A DNA stretch of 64,000 nt, taken from assembly GCA_030549495.1 (NCBI GenBank), contig JAUIRK010000895.1, positions 50,534 to 114,533 of the forward strand, given 5' to 3'. The notes below the pieces were generated by a model. The model did not search any database. It had not been told where the DNA came from and saw nothing but the letters and a program-made list of their open reading frames with translations. This stretch comes from Nectonema munidae. Its lineage: Eukaryota > Nematomorpha > Nectonematoida > Nectonematidae. The translations under genes and the position numbers were made by a program. Below are positions 22,406 to 35,380 of this stretch, one piece after another (position 1 is the first letter of the stretch; every line of letters starts with the position of its first letter).

Positions 22406-24100
22406 AACACTGGCTATAGATAACAGTTATGTAAAACTTGTGAAATTTCAGGTTAAATCAAAAAATCAATACTTTTCAGATGAAAGTTCCTTCAATAAAA
22501 AAGGTTAAATGATAAATCCTTACTGTTGATTCTGTGAGATCTTCTATGATAGGGGAGGTCGTGATGATACATGTGAAAGGGCAGGTGATTTTTATTTCCC
22601 AAAATATAAAGGTTAGAGGAAGGAAATTAGTAAAAAATCGATGTTGCTAGTAAAAGGAGAAATGCTAGAAGTGAGAGACTTGTCATTTTGAAAAATGATG
22701 TATTACACGCATGTAACAACATTAAATAATAATCATATACAAAGAGAAGCCACAATAACACGCACGCATGTACGTACATACGCTTGCATGCATAATTAGA
22801 ATCAAGTGAATTGAGGGAGTCGTGTTGATGAGTGGGTTGGATGTGGGCCACTCATCGTCACTGTCAGTACCAACACCGTAGGACAAAAAAGAGTTTGATT
22901 TATATGCGCGCAAGCATCAACTCTGTTTCATCCAAGGAAAAATGATAGTCAATTTTTCACCTACTTTCATAGCGTAAGTAGATTCTAGCTTGTTTGAAAC
23001 AGTAAGTGAAAAGTGGAGAAGAAGTTCTGCCTCTATTTCAGAAATGCTATAATACACCTTTTGCTATGTCGACTCTTGTTTACGTAGTGAAAGTTTAGGT
23101 TGATTATGCGTTAAATATACACTTCACAGCGTTATGCATCTTTCTCAGAATAGCTCTGTCTGTAGCTATTCTAAACTTTCAGGCATTGGTCCTCCTTTCA
23201 TAAAATATGGCGCCAATAAGAAGGCTTGGTGAGTCGTAAATACCTGTAGAGATTAGGCAGTTTTACATAATCAAACCGGAACAAAAATAGTATTGAAAAA
23301 AGTCAAGAATGAAATTTTTTATTTCTAAAAAAAATAATTTAATGTCTAACTAATGGCTACAGCGAATTTTTATGTTTAAAGTATTCATATAAAAGTACCC
23401 TAAGATAAAGAAATCATCTGAGAGATAGGCTATGACAATCGAAACAAATGGGTCTAAAAAAAAGAAGAAAATTAACCTTTTTTTCATAGATTTTGTATAT
23501 CATTTCCTTGAAATAGCGCTCTCCCCCTGAAAGAAGGCAGCAGGGATAAAGATGTTGAAAAAAGAGCTTCTGGTCTCAAAAGAACAGTGTGAATATGTAA
23601 AAAGTTATTGCGTAGTTAATATCGAGTCTCGTTCGTTTTGATTGCTTGCCCTATTTTTCCGCAGGGACGGATCTAAAAGAAAATTCACCTCTAGCGATGT
23701 TATTCTACATATTCGAAAGTAGGTATTTCTTATTCCCCGTGCTTTCTTTGAGCGCGTTATATAACTTTTAAAACTTTTTGAAGTGAAGGGGAATTGCGCC
23801 TAGGTAGGAGAGTTGTGAAAATAACGAGACTTTCTTTTATTTTTCGTTATCGTTTTAAAAGATAACATTTCTTGCATACAGCTTAGAGTTGAAATATACA
23901 ATATTTGTTTAATTTGTCGTCCATCAACTAAACAATTTTTACATTAACGATAACGAGGTGTTTAAAAAACAGTAATGATACAACTCTCCTAGGTAAGTGA
24001 GTGATGCGTGAAACAAAGAAGGAGCAAGCAGCACTATTTTTGGCTTTCCTATTATTTTATCCAATATTGAATTAAATAACACAAGTTATTGATGGATGAT
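22406..24100. other. noncoding stretch
   Basis: Besides the inverted repeat copy, nothing recognisable. Open frames here are short with no domain. Confidence 0.35.
23256..23335 (-). repeat. dispersed repeat, copy 2 (inverted)
   Basis: Starts GGCAGTTTTACATAATC and matches the complement of the last 80 bases of the copy at 22288-22405, with a few differences. The two copies face each other across 850 bases. Confidence 0.75.
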
Positions 24101-24103
24101 ACA

Positions 24104-24560
24104 ACATATGACTTTCAAAAAAACTCATCATACCTGTGACGCAATTATCTTCAATCATCATACAATATTTTACTAATTAACTAACTCATCAGATAAATAC
24201 CACCATACGCAATTAATCATCTTCAATCATCATCATATCCTTTTAACCAAAATTTGACTCATCAAACGTGTTAATTTGTTTATTCATCATGGCCAACATG
24301 ATTCGGCTAGTACACAGCACTTCCCTAATTTGTTTAGATTGCCCTATATACACGCCTATTCCCGAAATAACATTAAATATTCCTAAATATACGTAATGTG
24401 TTCCCTAATATAAGTTGTTTATACAATATATTATTTTCAAATAAACTCATCATATCTGATGCAGTTATCATCAATCATCATACAATATTTTATTTTCAAA
24501 TAAACTCATCATATCTGATGCAGTTATCATCAATCATCATACAATATATTTTACCATTAT
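24104..24560. repeat. 59-bp minisatellite-like repeat
   Basis: Two nearly identical 59-bp units start at 24422 and 24481 (TACAATATATTATTTTC versus TACAATATTTTATTTTC, then CAAATAAACTCATCATATC). A worn unit is visible at about 24104-24165 and the unit fragment TCAATCATCATA recurs near 24225 and 24540. Confidence 0.8.
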
Positions 24561-25191
24561 TTATAAATTTTCATCAAATAATTATATTCATCGTATCAAA
24601 TGTATTTAGAAATTCCTATAAGCGCTTTCCTATATACATGATACACACATACACAGAATAATCGGCAAGCCAAAAGCGCAGGTATAGCCTTGAAGAGTAA
24701 TAGAAATTTTAGAATTACACCACCTTGGTCTTTCCAGACTGGGTGAAGGAAGTAAGAAACTGGAAGTAAGCCTAACGCATCTCTTGGCGTATTTTTTAGT
24801 GATATTTCTATCCAATTTTTTCATAATAAAAAATTGGAGGGTGGGCAGAGATAACAAATGAGTAAAATAATTTTAAATGTTGAAGAAAATTATCATTGTT
24901 TTTCTTCATTTTATAGGACACATTTAAAGCAATTTCCTGCTTAAAATTTTTCCCCAATTCCACACGCCCAACAGCGCCTCTAAGGTGAGTAAGAAATTAA
25001 GGTTAGAACCTGTGAGACAAGTATTTCCAGTCGTTTCACAACTTTTCTTCACTGTTTCTTCCATAAGCTTGCAATCCTCAGTAAGTGGAAATGATTACGC
25101 AACGTCTAAAAACATTTAAAAAAATGACATGAAAGCGGTAGTGCTATGTTAGAGAGAGCACGTTAAATTAATAATGGCAATTGTTATTTAA

Positions 25192-27551
25192 CCCTCATTA
25201 CCCTTAAAATTTAGACCCCTTAATTTCCCTTCCGGATCCATATGGACCCATTTTAATTTTAAATGTTTATAATTAAAAATTGAAAGAAATTTATTGAAAT
25301 CATTAAGATAATAGAATTATAAAAGTTTTAACAAAAATTGAAGCAATTACTGCAAACTTTGCTATGATGTTCTCTACAAACAAATTTGTCGCACTTGATA
25401 CAACTAGAATCATGTTTATTGTCTGAACCTTTACAAAGATGACACCTTCCTCTTTTTCTCTTCATTGGGGTGCCATTACTTTTACTAGCTATTTTTTCTT
25501 TTGCTGGAATGCTTCTAGGTAGAGTTTTTCTTCTATCCATTTGCACAGAAACGAATTGTTTTCCTAAGGCATCCAATAATAATCTTCTTGGCAATTTTCA
25601 TATTTTTTTGTAATGTCAGAATAAAGAATAAAAGAATTTAGAGCGAAAATGTCTAAAATGTTAAAAAAGACAGCCATTGTCCATCTATTTGTCTTTCTAG
25701 AAACAGTGTAATAAGAAACCTTTTGATCAACGCTGTCAACTCCACCCTTTGTTTTATTATAGTCAGATATTATCAATGGAGTTTTTTCTTTGTTTCATTA
25801 CAATTTATTTCGTGGTGGTAAGTGCTTTGAAGTAACCCTGTTTTATATTTTTAGGCATATACGAAACGATTGTGAAGTCATCTGTAAAAAAATATAATGA
25901 GCTAAATTGTGTTCTTCCTTTCGTTGAGGAAAAGTTTTCAGGAATTGATGTCTTGTTTTTTTTCAATGTACCCAAACATGTGATGTTCTTTTTTAGTAAT
26001 TTTTCAGCCAAAGAATATGATGTAAAAAAATTATCAAAGGTTATGTTATTATGACCTTTCAAACCATCACATAGCTCCAAAACAACATTTTCTGCTAAAT
26101 TTTTTTCTATAGAATCAAAATTTTTTCCCAAGTAGGGTTTGATTCTCCAGACATAATGTGTCTAAGCATCGCATAACGCCCAAAATTTTATGCCATATTT
26201 TGCTGGTTTTTTACGCGTGTATTGTTTGAACGGAAATCTGCCACGGAAACTTTTTAGTTGTTCATCGATAGTAGTGAAAAAATTTTAATTATACAAATTT
26301 TGATAAATAGGGCTTCAGATTTCCCAAGAGTCTCGAAAGGGTGCAAACTTATCTTTTTGCTTCCTTTGGGTTCTTGTTGCACTATTGTCAAAACTTAAAG
26401 TTGAGCACAGATCTTCAAAACTATGACGTGTCGTAGTTACCGCAAAAATTGGACGTCCATTCTCTTCGCTCCATAAATTTTTTGTTGCTTCATTTTTTGA
26501 CCTGTAGACTCCAAGCAAAATTAAAACACAAAAAATGCCTTCAGTTCAACAAAATCCAAAGCTTTCCAGTTGTCTCCAAATTTTTCATTTCCTTTTTGAT
26601 TGGTATTTTTAAGAATCAAGTTCAAAATATTGGGTGAAAAAAACAAAGAAAATGCTGAAGCTTCTTCATCAATATGTGAAATTGAGTACCTTGTGGGGCC
26701 TGGTTTCAAAGATACTATATTGCAAGATTTTCTTTTGCCTGAAGACTTGGGTGGTTCACAACTGCACACGATTTTTTTGTCTTTCGAAAATAAAGAAGTG
26801 CTTTGATTCAAGTAATCTGTATCATTGTCACCTGAAGATGATGAAGAAGAAATATATGATATTTGATCATAGCTATCAGATGAAATATCGGAAAAAGAAC
26901 TTTCGGAGTTATTACCAGCATATATAATTTTTGATTTTGGAATCCGCTAAACGACTTTAGGAGGCATGATTTCTAAAAGTGCTAAAATTTTGAAAAAAAA
27001 ATGTAACAACTTTCACAATAAAGTTGCTTAAAATTTAATTTAATTTTGCTACTTTTAGTTTTATAAACTTATAAAAATCTTCCCAAATCTTTAACTTTAT
27101 CTACATATTTTGTTTTATATTTTAAACTTTTTTATGTATGATGTAGATAAAAAAAATATATATCAATAAAATATAATATAAAAATCGCTTGAATTTTTTA
27201 TTTTTATATATTTTTTACATTTGTATAGATGGCGTTATTCTTTGATGCAACGTCTGGCAATGTAAAATAAAATTATGAGAGTTGTAAAAAATTATTTTAA
27301 TCTTTAATTTGTTTTTTGAAGTTTTAAAAAGTATAAAAACACATGGGTCCAAATGGACCCGATAAGGGTAATATGTGATTTTTTAATTTGTCTTAATAGA
27401 TAATGATTTTTAGAAAAAAAAATTTTAAGTATGATAATTGATTCTGATAAAACAAATTCAAGAAACATCACAAGGCTTTAAATTGAATTGTGATTTTTAC
27501 ACATGTTTAATATCTTTATGGGTCCATATGGACCCAAAGGGGTAATGAGTG
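25192..27551 (-). mobile_element. piggyBac transposon with both ends
   Basis: The element is flanked by TTAA at 25188-25191 and 27552-27555. The left tip CCCTCATTACCC and the reverse complement of the right tip, CACTCATTACCCC, form terminal inverted repeats. Behind both tips lies the palindromic block GGTCCATATGGACC (25236 side and about 27520), and a further subterminal copy GGTCCAAATGGACCC near 27345 precedes another GGGTAAT. The 2.36-kb element encodes a decayed piggyBac transposase on the minus strand. Confidence 0.92.
25328..26967 (-). pseudogene. piggyBac transposase (PGBD-like), several breaks
   Basis: From an ATG at 26967 I read an acidic Ser-rich N-terminus, then FSPNILNLILKNTNQKGNE, ENGRPIFAVTTTRHSFEDL, the DDE core with TIDEQLKSFRGRFPF (about 26250), ITFDNFFTSYSLAEKLLKK (25805-26131) and KGGVDSVDQKVSYYTVSRK (25564-25776), so all three catalytic aspartates are visible. 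The C-terminal cysteine-rich domain CHLCKGSDNKHDSSCIKC and CREHHSKVCSNC is at 25328-25594. The frame is broken by an early stop seven codons in, a stop after the first core block, and about four frame changes. Confidence 0.88.
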
Positions 27552-27555
27552 TTAA

Positions 27556-29258
27556 AACAGGTACTCACAAAAATCAATACTACCTACATGCGTCTACATA
27601 TATCACACACAACATCAAAGATAATAATCAGACCTGGTTTATGCCATATTTTTGTTAATTTATAAGGAATCAATACCTTAAACTCAAATGTTATTTATTA
27701 AATGAAGTATTATAAATAGTATAATGTTTAATGTGACAAAGCTTCAACACCGAGCAGATGGAAAAAGTGAAGAAACACTAATGCGCCGTCAATGCAATAT
27801 CTCTAGGTACAACCTAAGATTCATCGAGAAATATGAAAGATCTTAAAGTAGAAATAATATTTTGTGTCGGATTAACAAACGCAGCACACATGTTTAAATA
27901 AAGAAATTAGTAGATTCCAGTCCTCCATAAAATGCCAAAGTCAAAAGCGTTTCGTTTGACGCAGTTCTCGGATAAACGAGGTCTGACTGAATGTATATTT
28001 GAGTAGAACTTAATTTTTTCGATAAATATATTGCAGTCAACAAATTCGTGGCAATTTAAATGCTATCACAAAAGGTAATTTCCACTGTAGTACAGGTGGA
28101 AAAATTTTACAAATAGTTCTTGTCAAATTTTTCACGCTTATTTACAAAAGATACGAGGTATTTTGTAATGATTCGCAAAGTTTTTAGAAACATTGCGTAA
28201 AAAAGATTTGTAATTGCCATATGTTGCCAGGTATGCTAATTATGATTTAAAAAGGGTCACCCAAAAATTATTACAATTCATAAAAACTTACTCAAAATCA
28301 TTAAGCAAAATGGAAAGTTAAAAATCACTTGTCTGATCGAAAAGAGAGCTAATGAGTCACGTGAAACATGTGTGGTATGCGTGTCGAATTGTGTACAGTA
28401 TAACTGTAATGGTGCTACTGCGTAAAAGTAACAACCTACAACGAGGCGTACCGAAAAAAAGCGAAATCAAAGATGAAAAAGCTCTGTGAGATGATGGTTG
28501 TGATGCTTAGAGTGAATGAAATTGATTAGAAAACTTGGAGAAGAGATAATGAGGATGATAATGTTATAGATTAAATATACAGAGACGAGTAAATTAACAA
28601 CTCTCTACCAGTTACGACGATTATGTATGTCAGAGAATCTGTTTCTTTGGACGACAAAACAAACCCGATTATTTATATTATTAAAAGCTTGTTTGTATGA
28701 ACAATGATCGTAAATTGACTAGTTCTGTAAAGCGGCAACGCGGTGTCTGGTAGCGAACAATGGAGTACACACAGAAGAGTGTGTTACCTACCAACAACTT
28801 GCAGAAAATAACTCTAGCAACAGCATTAGTAGAAAGAAGGCAATAAATAATAATAATAATAATAGTAGATCGCACTACGCTTAACACTACTACAACAGTG
28901 CATTCATTCAATCTGCAGCAACCACAACACATTGGAAGTTAATTATGAACATATGTGTGTGTGTGTGCGTGTACATTTGAACCATGTGTGGGATTAATAG
29001 ATCTTCACGCCACACATACGTATTAGCATTGGTTTTAGTGAATGCATAGGCCATTTGAACATTTGAAAAAAGGTTTACGAGAGCACTTCTTTTTTCAGAT
29101 TGTTAAACTTGAAAATATTTTACAAACATGTGCAGTTGCACGTTTGAAAAATACTAAACATTTTCTTTGTACATATATATAAAAAAAGTTAAGACTATTT
29201 TTTAATTTGTCAATGTATAACAAAAACTTAAGAGAAAAAAGTTTGAACTGGTTATAGA
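27556..29258. other. noncoding stretch with microsatellites
   Basis: Contains (AAT)n near 28850 and (TG)n near 28958. Some GC-richer patches (28320-28560) show no usable exon. No gene recognised. Confidence 0.35.
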
Positions 29259-29594
29259 ATGGTGGACGGTGATGTAGTGACCGTCTTAGAAGCAGCAAAG
29301 TTTCCTTTAATTAACTACACGACAGCAGAGTCTATTTTGCAAAGATATGACAATTTGGTTAATGCTACTCTTAAAAAACACGGTGGACATGAAAGATGTT
29401 TTTGTCTGAAGAGAAAGTACGATATCTTGAAGACTTCGATAACTTCAATTCATGAGTACTTGGTGAACAGCCTTAAAATTGCTTTAAAAAGGGGAAACAA
29501 GAAAATAGTTTGTAAATTTAGCAGAATCTATATAAAAAAGAGAGATGTGTACACTTGGCAATTTAATGAAAGAGCACAAAGATCGCACGAGTGA
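29259..29594 (+). CDS. unrecognised 111-residue open frame
   Basis: ATG at 29259 opens a frame with normal-looking amino-acid usage: VVTVLEAAKFPLINYTTAES, ILQRYDNLVNATLKKHGG, CFCLKRKYDILKTSI. A separate frame just beyond (about 29690-29770) reads LQTSEKELENDRIEFRKEE, a coiled coil, before a stop. The pair may be remains of one multi-domain protein, host or transposon-borne. I know no family for it. Confidence 0.4.
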   Translation: MVDGDVVTVLEAAKFPLINYTTAESILQRYDNLVNATLKKHGGHERCFCLKRKYDILKTSITSIHEYLVNSLKIALKRGNKKIVCKFSRIYIKKRDVYTWQFNERAQRSHE

Positions 29595-30189
29595 TTTGTC
29601 ACTGAAAGTACTCAAGCAAGAGCAAAAAAGGTAAAAGAGCATGCAATCAATCAATGAAATTTTTTTTTCCAAGATTTTGTTTTCACAATAGAATTGCAAA
29701 CCAGCGAAAAGGAATTAGAAAATGATAGAATAGAATTTCGAAAAGAAGAAATAGAACTAAGAATATTTTAGCAAATTCTCATTCCCGTTACATCTCATTT
29801 TTACTATTTTATCATTTATATATTTGCTTTGAAAAGGGAGTTTATACTCCGAAAGTAGTCAGCAATAAAGTGTCCAGTTTTTACAATTTTTTATATTTGT
29901 TATAATTATTTCACCTCAATGGGCATATCTGTCAAAGATATTGTTTCTAAATAAAAATATTTTATATAGTCATAAAAGAATAAAGCCAAAATGTTCCATT
30001 TCAAAAAGTCTATTTGCGCATGATTCGTCTCGCTTTGATTTTATTGTAAAATTTTTCCAAGGATATATTGGTTGCTAAGAAAACTTTAGTACCTACCTCC
30101 AAAGTTCGGACTCCAATTCGAAGTGGTTAAAAACAAATCCTTAAAAACTCAATTTAACGCCAACTATTTTTGTTGTTATCGGCCCCATT

Positions 30190-30460
30190 CATTTGTCGAC
30201 AGCTAACAAATGAGCACTGACGCCAATTCCAGATCCATCCAAGTTTCGTTGACCATATGGAAAAATATGGTTACTCCTACAGGATCATACCAAAGGTCCT
30301 CAGATCTAAGATTGGTTTTAATGTGTGCCAACTCTTCACATCCGACTTCGGCTAAAGAAGAGCGCCTCCATACGCTTACAAAAATCACTCCTATCCCCTT
30401 AAATTCTCCGAATTTCGGACCCACGTTGAGAGAGCTTACAGAAAAAAAAGAATCTTAGTT
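30190..30460. other. GC-richer open block, both strands
   Basis: Open frames overlap on both strands here (plus 30210-30458, minus 30203-30424), in a block clearly less AT-rich than its surroundings. This could be a fragment of a repeat or an exon; I cannot tell which strand, if any, is coding. Confidence 0.3.
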
Positions 30461-31352
30461 GATGCATTGAAAAGCAATCACAATAGAAGTTATCTTGGAT
30501 AATAATGAGAGGTAAATTTTATTATGGCATTATGTTGGCAAACAAAAAAGGTCAGTTAATTGGGTGTGCAATTTGAAAAATAATAAAGTACAGCCATACC
30601 AAGCAGTGTGTGTATTCAATGCAATTTCGTTAAAGAAATAGTCTTTTAAAAACAGTCATTTGTATGTCAAGTACAACAACATCGCTAAGAAAGGAAGAAA
30701 AGACTTGTGAAAGAAAGTACAAAGGGAGGCAAAATGCAGAAGGCTCGTGCGTTAGCTACAGCCAAGAATACACGAAACACACACGTGCCGTCGGTTGCCA
30801 GAAAACGCATATTATAAACGATAATATATAAAGAGAATAGAGCTTGGAAGAATAAAACGCGAGCACAACTTCTTCTTCTTCTTCGTGTGCAAATAAACAA
30901 GCTTTCTTTTCTCTCACAAACCACCACTATATATTTATTTACACAAGCGCTTGCCAGCGATAACATATGCTCTATGGAAAAAGTGAAATAATACTCACAC
31001 GGCAAAAATATGATGATTTTATCGATGATGATGATGATGATGATTATCATCAGCCTGTCCTTAGGCTTTTAGAAAAACTACAATAACTCCTCAATCTTTT
31101 CAAAAAGGTTGACGACTGCCGCAATAAATGAAAGACTGCATGATTCGAAAGATTTTTGTCAAAATTCGTTGGCAGAGCAAAAAAAGGATTATGAAGTTAA
31201 ATTAGCATATATTATATATTCCAATAAAAATGGAGGCTTTTTTTTATACCTTAGTTACGGCTGCCAATGTCCCGCTTTTCCGAAATTGTCCCAATTTTGG
31301 CGTCGTCAAAAAAGAGTTTGGAAAGATTTAGAGATCTTTTTTAGTATAAAAA
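30461..31352. other. noncoding stretch
   Basis: (GAT)n near 31020. At about 31260-31310 two units TGTCCCGCTTTT and TGTCCCAATTTT lie next to each other, like subterminal repeats of a hAT end, but no partner end is visible. Confidence 0.35.
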
Positions 31353-31475
31353 CTCATCTTTTACTTTCAAAGTATTTTTCATATGAATTATTTTTTGGTA
31401 ATAAATACAAAATTTTGTTATTGACTTTTTTCAACGTCAGTTTTATCCCTGTTTGATAGTGCAAAAATCTGGCAA
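31353..31475 (+). repeat. dispersed repeat, copy 3
   Basis: Runs from CTCATCTTTTACTTTCAAAG through CATATGAATTATTTTTTGG to a worn end GATAGTGCAAAAATCTGG. It is the same family as 22288-22405 and 23256-23335, more diverged at the tip. Confidence 0.65.
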
Positions 31476-31711
31476 CACTAATAAAACTTCGACTTTGCTC
31501 GAGTCATTGGAAAATCAATACCATTAAGATGAGCAATAGAAAGGTGTGATAAGTGCGTGTTGCATCACGGATCCAAATATTGTATTTGAAAAAAGGCAAA
31601 GATAATTCTTTCATAATAAAATACTTATCGCAAGTTATTGATTTGTGGCAAAATTTTTATAGTAATGGCTTAGCGGTGTTCATGAGTAAAAGTAAGGACA
31701 AGCTTAATTTC

Positions 31712-31790
31712 GACCACTCTGGTCATCAAAGGTCCATATATATATATAGAGAGAGAACCATAGTTGGATCTGATAACGACCAGAGTGGTC
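31712..31790. repeat. imperfect palindrome (possible miniature inverted-repeat element)
   Basis: The outer 13 bases GACCACTCTGGTC at 31712 pair exactly with GACCAGAGTGGTC ending at 31790, and the pairing continues imperfectly inward around a TATATA/GAGAGA centre. Confidence 0.75.
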
Positions 31791-32096
31791 TAATCATTTT
31801 AAAAAGCTTTGTTCGTAAATAAACTTTAGTGTTTATAATTAGGTTATTGATATTACGTCTAAAATTTGTCTTGTCCACAGGTAGTTTATAGCAAAATTTT
31901 TACCAGCGCTGAGGAATTTATTTTTATTGTTATGTCATATAAAAATTTTATGAAAAAATTCGTCCGGTAAAAATTTTAGTTACAAAAACGTTTTCCCAAC
32001 CTCCTGAAAATTTTTGCCCTCCCATTTAAGTGTGTCCAGTTGCTGGCAAAACGAGAAAACAGCTTCACACACCCTCTGGACTTTGAATATGAAGCT

Positions 32097-32589
32097 CAGT
32101 GGCGCACCAAGAAGGGGGAGGAAGGGGAAGTCAGCCCTGGGCGCAGAATGTATTGTTGTTGTTAGCCCCTAGATTATACTATCTCTATATGAGTATAATC
32201 TATCAGTTCAAAACAAAGCGTTGTATAAACTGAGAGAGTATTTCCATAAAAGCAAGTACTCTCAGAGAAAAGTTCAGCCAACCCGCAAAAATCCACCATA
32301 AGGTAGGAAATCTTTCAATGACTATCTGAAACTGACATTCACAAATGACCTTGAAATATGGTACACGTCATCATACTTTTCGGAGATTTTAATAATTAGA
32401 TAAATTTTTAAAGTCAAAGTCGCAAAATTATATAAAAGTAGAGTCATTAATGTTAAAAAAAAATTTGCACAATACCCTGTATTATTATTATTAAACTTTG
32501 GGCGTTTTGAAGTGTTATTTGAAATTTTGAGGGGGAGGGGGCAAAATTAGCATCTGCCCTGAGAGGCATTAAATATACGTACGTCACTC
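32097..32589. mobile_element. hAT-like MITE (family 1, copy 1)
   Basis: The left tip CAGTGGCGCACC and the complement of the right tip GAGTGACGTACG form a worn inverted repeat. The 8-bp flanks ATGAAGCT and ACGAAGTC agree at five positions, the rest being transitions, as expected for an old 8-bp duplication. Inside are G-rich blocks (AAGGGGGAGG, then GAGGGGGCAAAATTAG). The copy at 57167 shares CAGTGACGTA, CAGAATTTATT and GGCAAAATTAG. Confidence 0.6.
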
Positions 32590-35340
32590 ACGAAGTCTTT
32601 TTTTTATTAGAAATTTCAAATTTTTCAAGCAAGTTAAAAATAATGGCATGTATTTCAGTGTTTTAAAATATTTAGAATGAAAAATATTAAAAAAATTTCA
32701 TAAAAAATGAAAAATATTTACGAATGAGAAAGTGATTGAAGAAATAAAAAATAGTTGTAGATGATAGATCATCAGGAAAGAATGGCAGTATCATAGAAGC
32801 CAGGAGAAGCATAGAATTAGTGATGTATATCTTTGCATCCATTAGAGATTAGGGCAAGAAATGCACAAGTTTATACTACTATTATTATTATTATGATTAT
32901 GAGATGAGATGGAGCAATTAATTACATTATGTTTATATTATCATCACTTCTCACCTAATTAAATAAAAAAATTCTACTCATGCGCGCGCATCAGAATTCC
33001 TCATAAGAAGAAAAAGACTGTGCACTCGCTCTTAGCTCATTCCTCTTCATCACCAACCATTATAAAATGGATGCGCTATATCATTTCTCAGGCTTCGTGA
33101 AAACTCAAAAATTATTACGTTTTTAAAATACTACAAAAAAATTATAAACCTAAGATTTCTAAAATCAAAGGTAGTTATTAGTTTAGAATCAAGATAATAA
33201 TAATAATTCATTCCAAAAGTTGCGAGAATAGTCCATTTTGATGCTATCAGGGATTATGTATCGAAAATCGCTTTAAAAAAAGAGAAAAAAAGCCGGCTTC
33301 CCACTCTATCATAAAAAAATTGCTAAGATAAATAATCGGATTAGGTAAAAAAAGTCCAACGTGACACATTACCGAGAAGCTCAGAGCAAATAAAGAAATG
33401 AGAGTTAGAAGGGATAACGAGAGCAAGTGAGAAGAAAAAGGTTGTGTGGCGTGGAGTATAACACTGACGACTTTATTTGAGTGTGAAAATGGCTCGAGGA
33501 AATGCGAAATTAAAAAAGATTAAGCTAATTTCGATTCAAAGGACGACACAACACAACGCAGCGCGATGAATGCTGGCTGGCTGGCTTGGCTTGGAGAGCA
33601 AGTGTGCGTTAGAAGAGTTAAGATATAAGAGAGTAGAAGATCCTTTCACTATTTTGCATGTTGTGCACTGTGCAAAATTAACATTTTCTGCGAAGTTAGG
33701 CACTTACAAAAGGCCAAATCAATCAAGGGATTCTCGTTTGAGGCAGTTTAATGGCGAAGACGAGACCAGTAGTGCTTACTTACATCACGAATAAAAATAT
33801 TGCATCAAGGAATTCATGTTTATGTATTTTGTACTGTTTTTCATAAAATAAGACCTAATATATTTTTTAGCACAAATAAAGTCTGGTGAGTGATTGAACT
33901 AATCTTGCGTTAAAATTTCGCGTATTCATTACAACTAAATTATAACTTTTTCGCAAATTTAGCTCCTTCTAGAATAAGTTTTTGGCAGGCAAATGCATGT
34001 AATTAAATGGTTGAAAAGGCTTGCGTATATTATTCAAAATCCGTCATTTCGAAAATTCATTTGGCTAAAAAGATGGTTGTTAGACTAATGGGAAAATAAT
34101 TTATGATAGAGTTAACAAATGATAGTAGACAGAAAAAAATGATAAACTTCAAGTAAAATACAATATTACTTCGTCGTAAAAAGCGATTAAGATATAGACA
34201 CAATATGGCAATAATGAATCAATTAGCAAGGCAGGAATTTTTAATCCGACTTACAATAGTATGGAATTCGACCAGCACTCCTAAAGATAGGAAAAATCTT
34301 TTAGAAAAATAAAAGTTCAAAGGATTCCTTCATGGAATGACTGTTTATCTCCAGACTCGTTGTCTTGCTTCCATTCTAATAAACCGTAAGAAGATATGCA
34401 TAGCAAGGATACCATTTCTTGGTTTTTAAACCAAGATCTTGGTTTCTTGACACAAAGTTTGGTTTCTAGATTTTCTATAATCATGGGTTTTTCAAGTATT
34501 TACTAGTAGTTTTTAGCCCTTCAGAATATGGATAAAATGTAGTATTATTCAAAAAGATTTGTATCAAAATTTTAAAATTTCTTTATTTTTTAGCCGGGAA
34601 AATCTTAGAACTAAAAAAACTAAAGGAGAGTATTTATAAAGAGTATATTCCATAGATCAATGCCAATATACGCGTTGAAATATTATGTCGCCAAATTGGA
34701 AGTTTAGGTAAAATGTATAAATAATGACAAGGGTGATGATGATGACTACTGCCTAAGCTGGAAATAAGGAAATCCCCTATTGTTCAAAGATACTTAAAAA
34801 AGTTCGCGTTCTAAATAGTTCGAAACAGCAAATCTCTAGGTTTGCCTTCTCATGGGGTGATCGTTTCAAATGAATGATCTAGTGGTGAAAAGCGAAAACA
34901 GGCACTATATCATGTAGCATCAGTTAGAAAAATCTCGATTCGATCTGAAAAGTCGTTCTTCTAGGAGAAAATAACAATCATTCCAAATTGTTCTTGCCTT
35001 GCGATTTCAATTATTGGTTGAGGGAAGGTTAAAAGTGTCCGACTTTGAACAAAAATGGTTGTCACCAAAAAGAGAATGTCTGGTAAAACAATGCTCTATT
35101 TATATATCACGATCTAAATCAAAAATGGCCAAAGTACAGCCCATAATATTTCCTGGAGGCCCCTATGTGCCTATCGAAAAATAATGATACGTAAAAAGAT
35201 GACAATTCTATTTGAAAGTCAGGATAGAAGAATGAAGTGGAAATTAGAGACTTGAAAAATTGGCTAAATAGCACTCAGTGTATTGGCTAAGCATTTTAGG
35301 CAGTCTATTACCGAAAAATTCGTCTTTTGGTATTTATATT
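32590..35340. other. noncoding stretch
   Basis: An ATG in good context at 33489 opens 26 codons (MARGNAKLKKIKLISI and more) and then stops. Two longer open frames (33570-33794, 34999-35184) show no domain. Nothing else recognised. Confidence 0.35.
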
Positions 35341-35380
35341 CTAAGTAATGTCCAAAAATATTCAGATTTTTTAGAGTTAA
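35341..35380 (+). repeat. solo piggyBac-like right end
   Basis: ATTCAGATTTTTTAGAGTTAA here resembles ATTCAGTCTTTCTAGAGTTAA at the right end of the piggyBac remnant (37054-37078), including the terminal TTAA. It may be the edge of an older copy of the same family. Confidence 0.4.

Noticed and set aside
22627-22913. Minus-strand frames upstream of the MIF4G exon as first mextli exons
   Set aside because: No MIF4G wording and no donor in the required phase.
31109-31456. 115-residue plus-strand open frame
   Set aside because: It overlaps a dispersed repeat and has no domain.
33489-33569. MARGNAKLKK small frame as a SERF or ZNF706-like protein
   Set aside because: Only the first few residues are similar; it stops after 26 codons with no cysteine or lysine-rich body.
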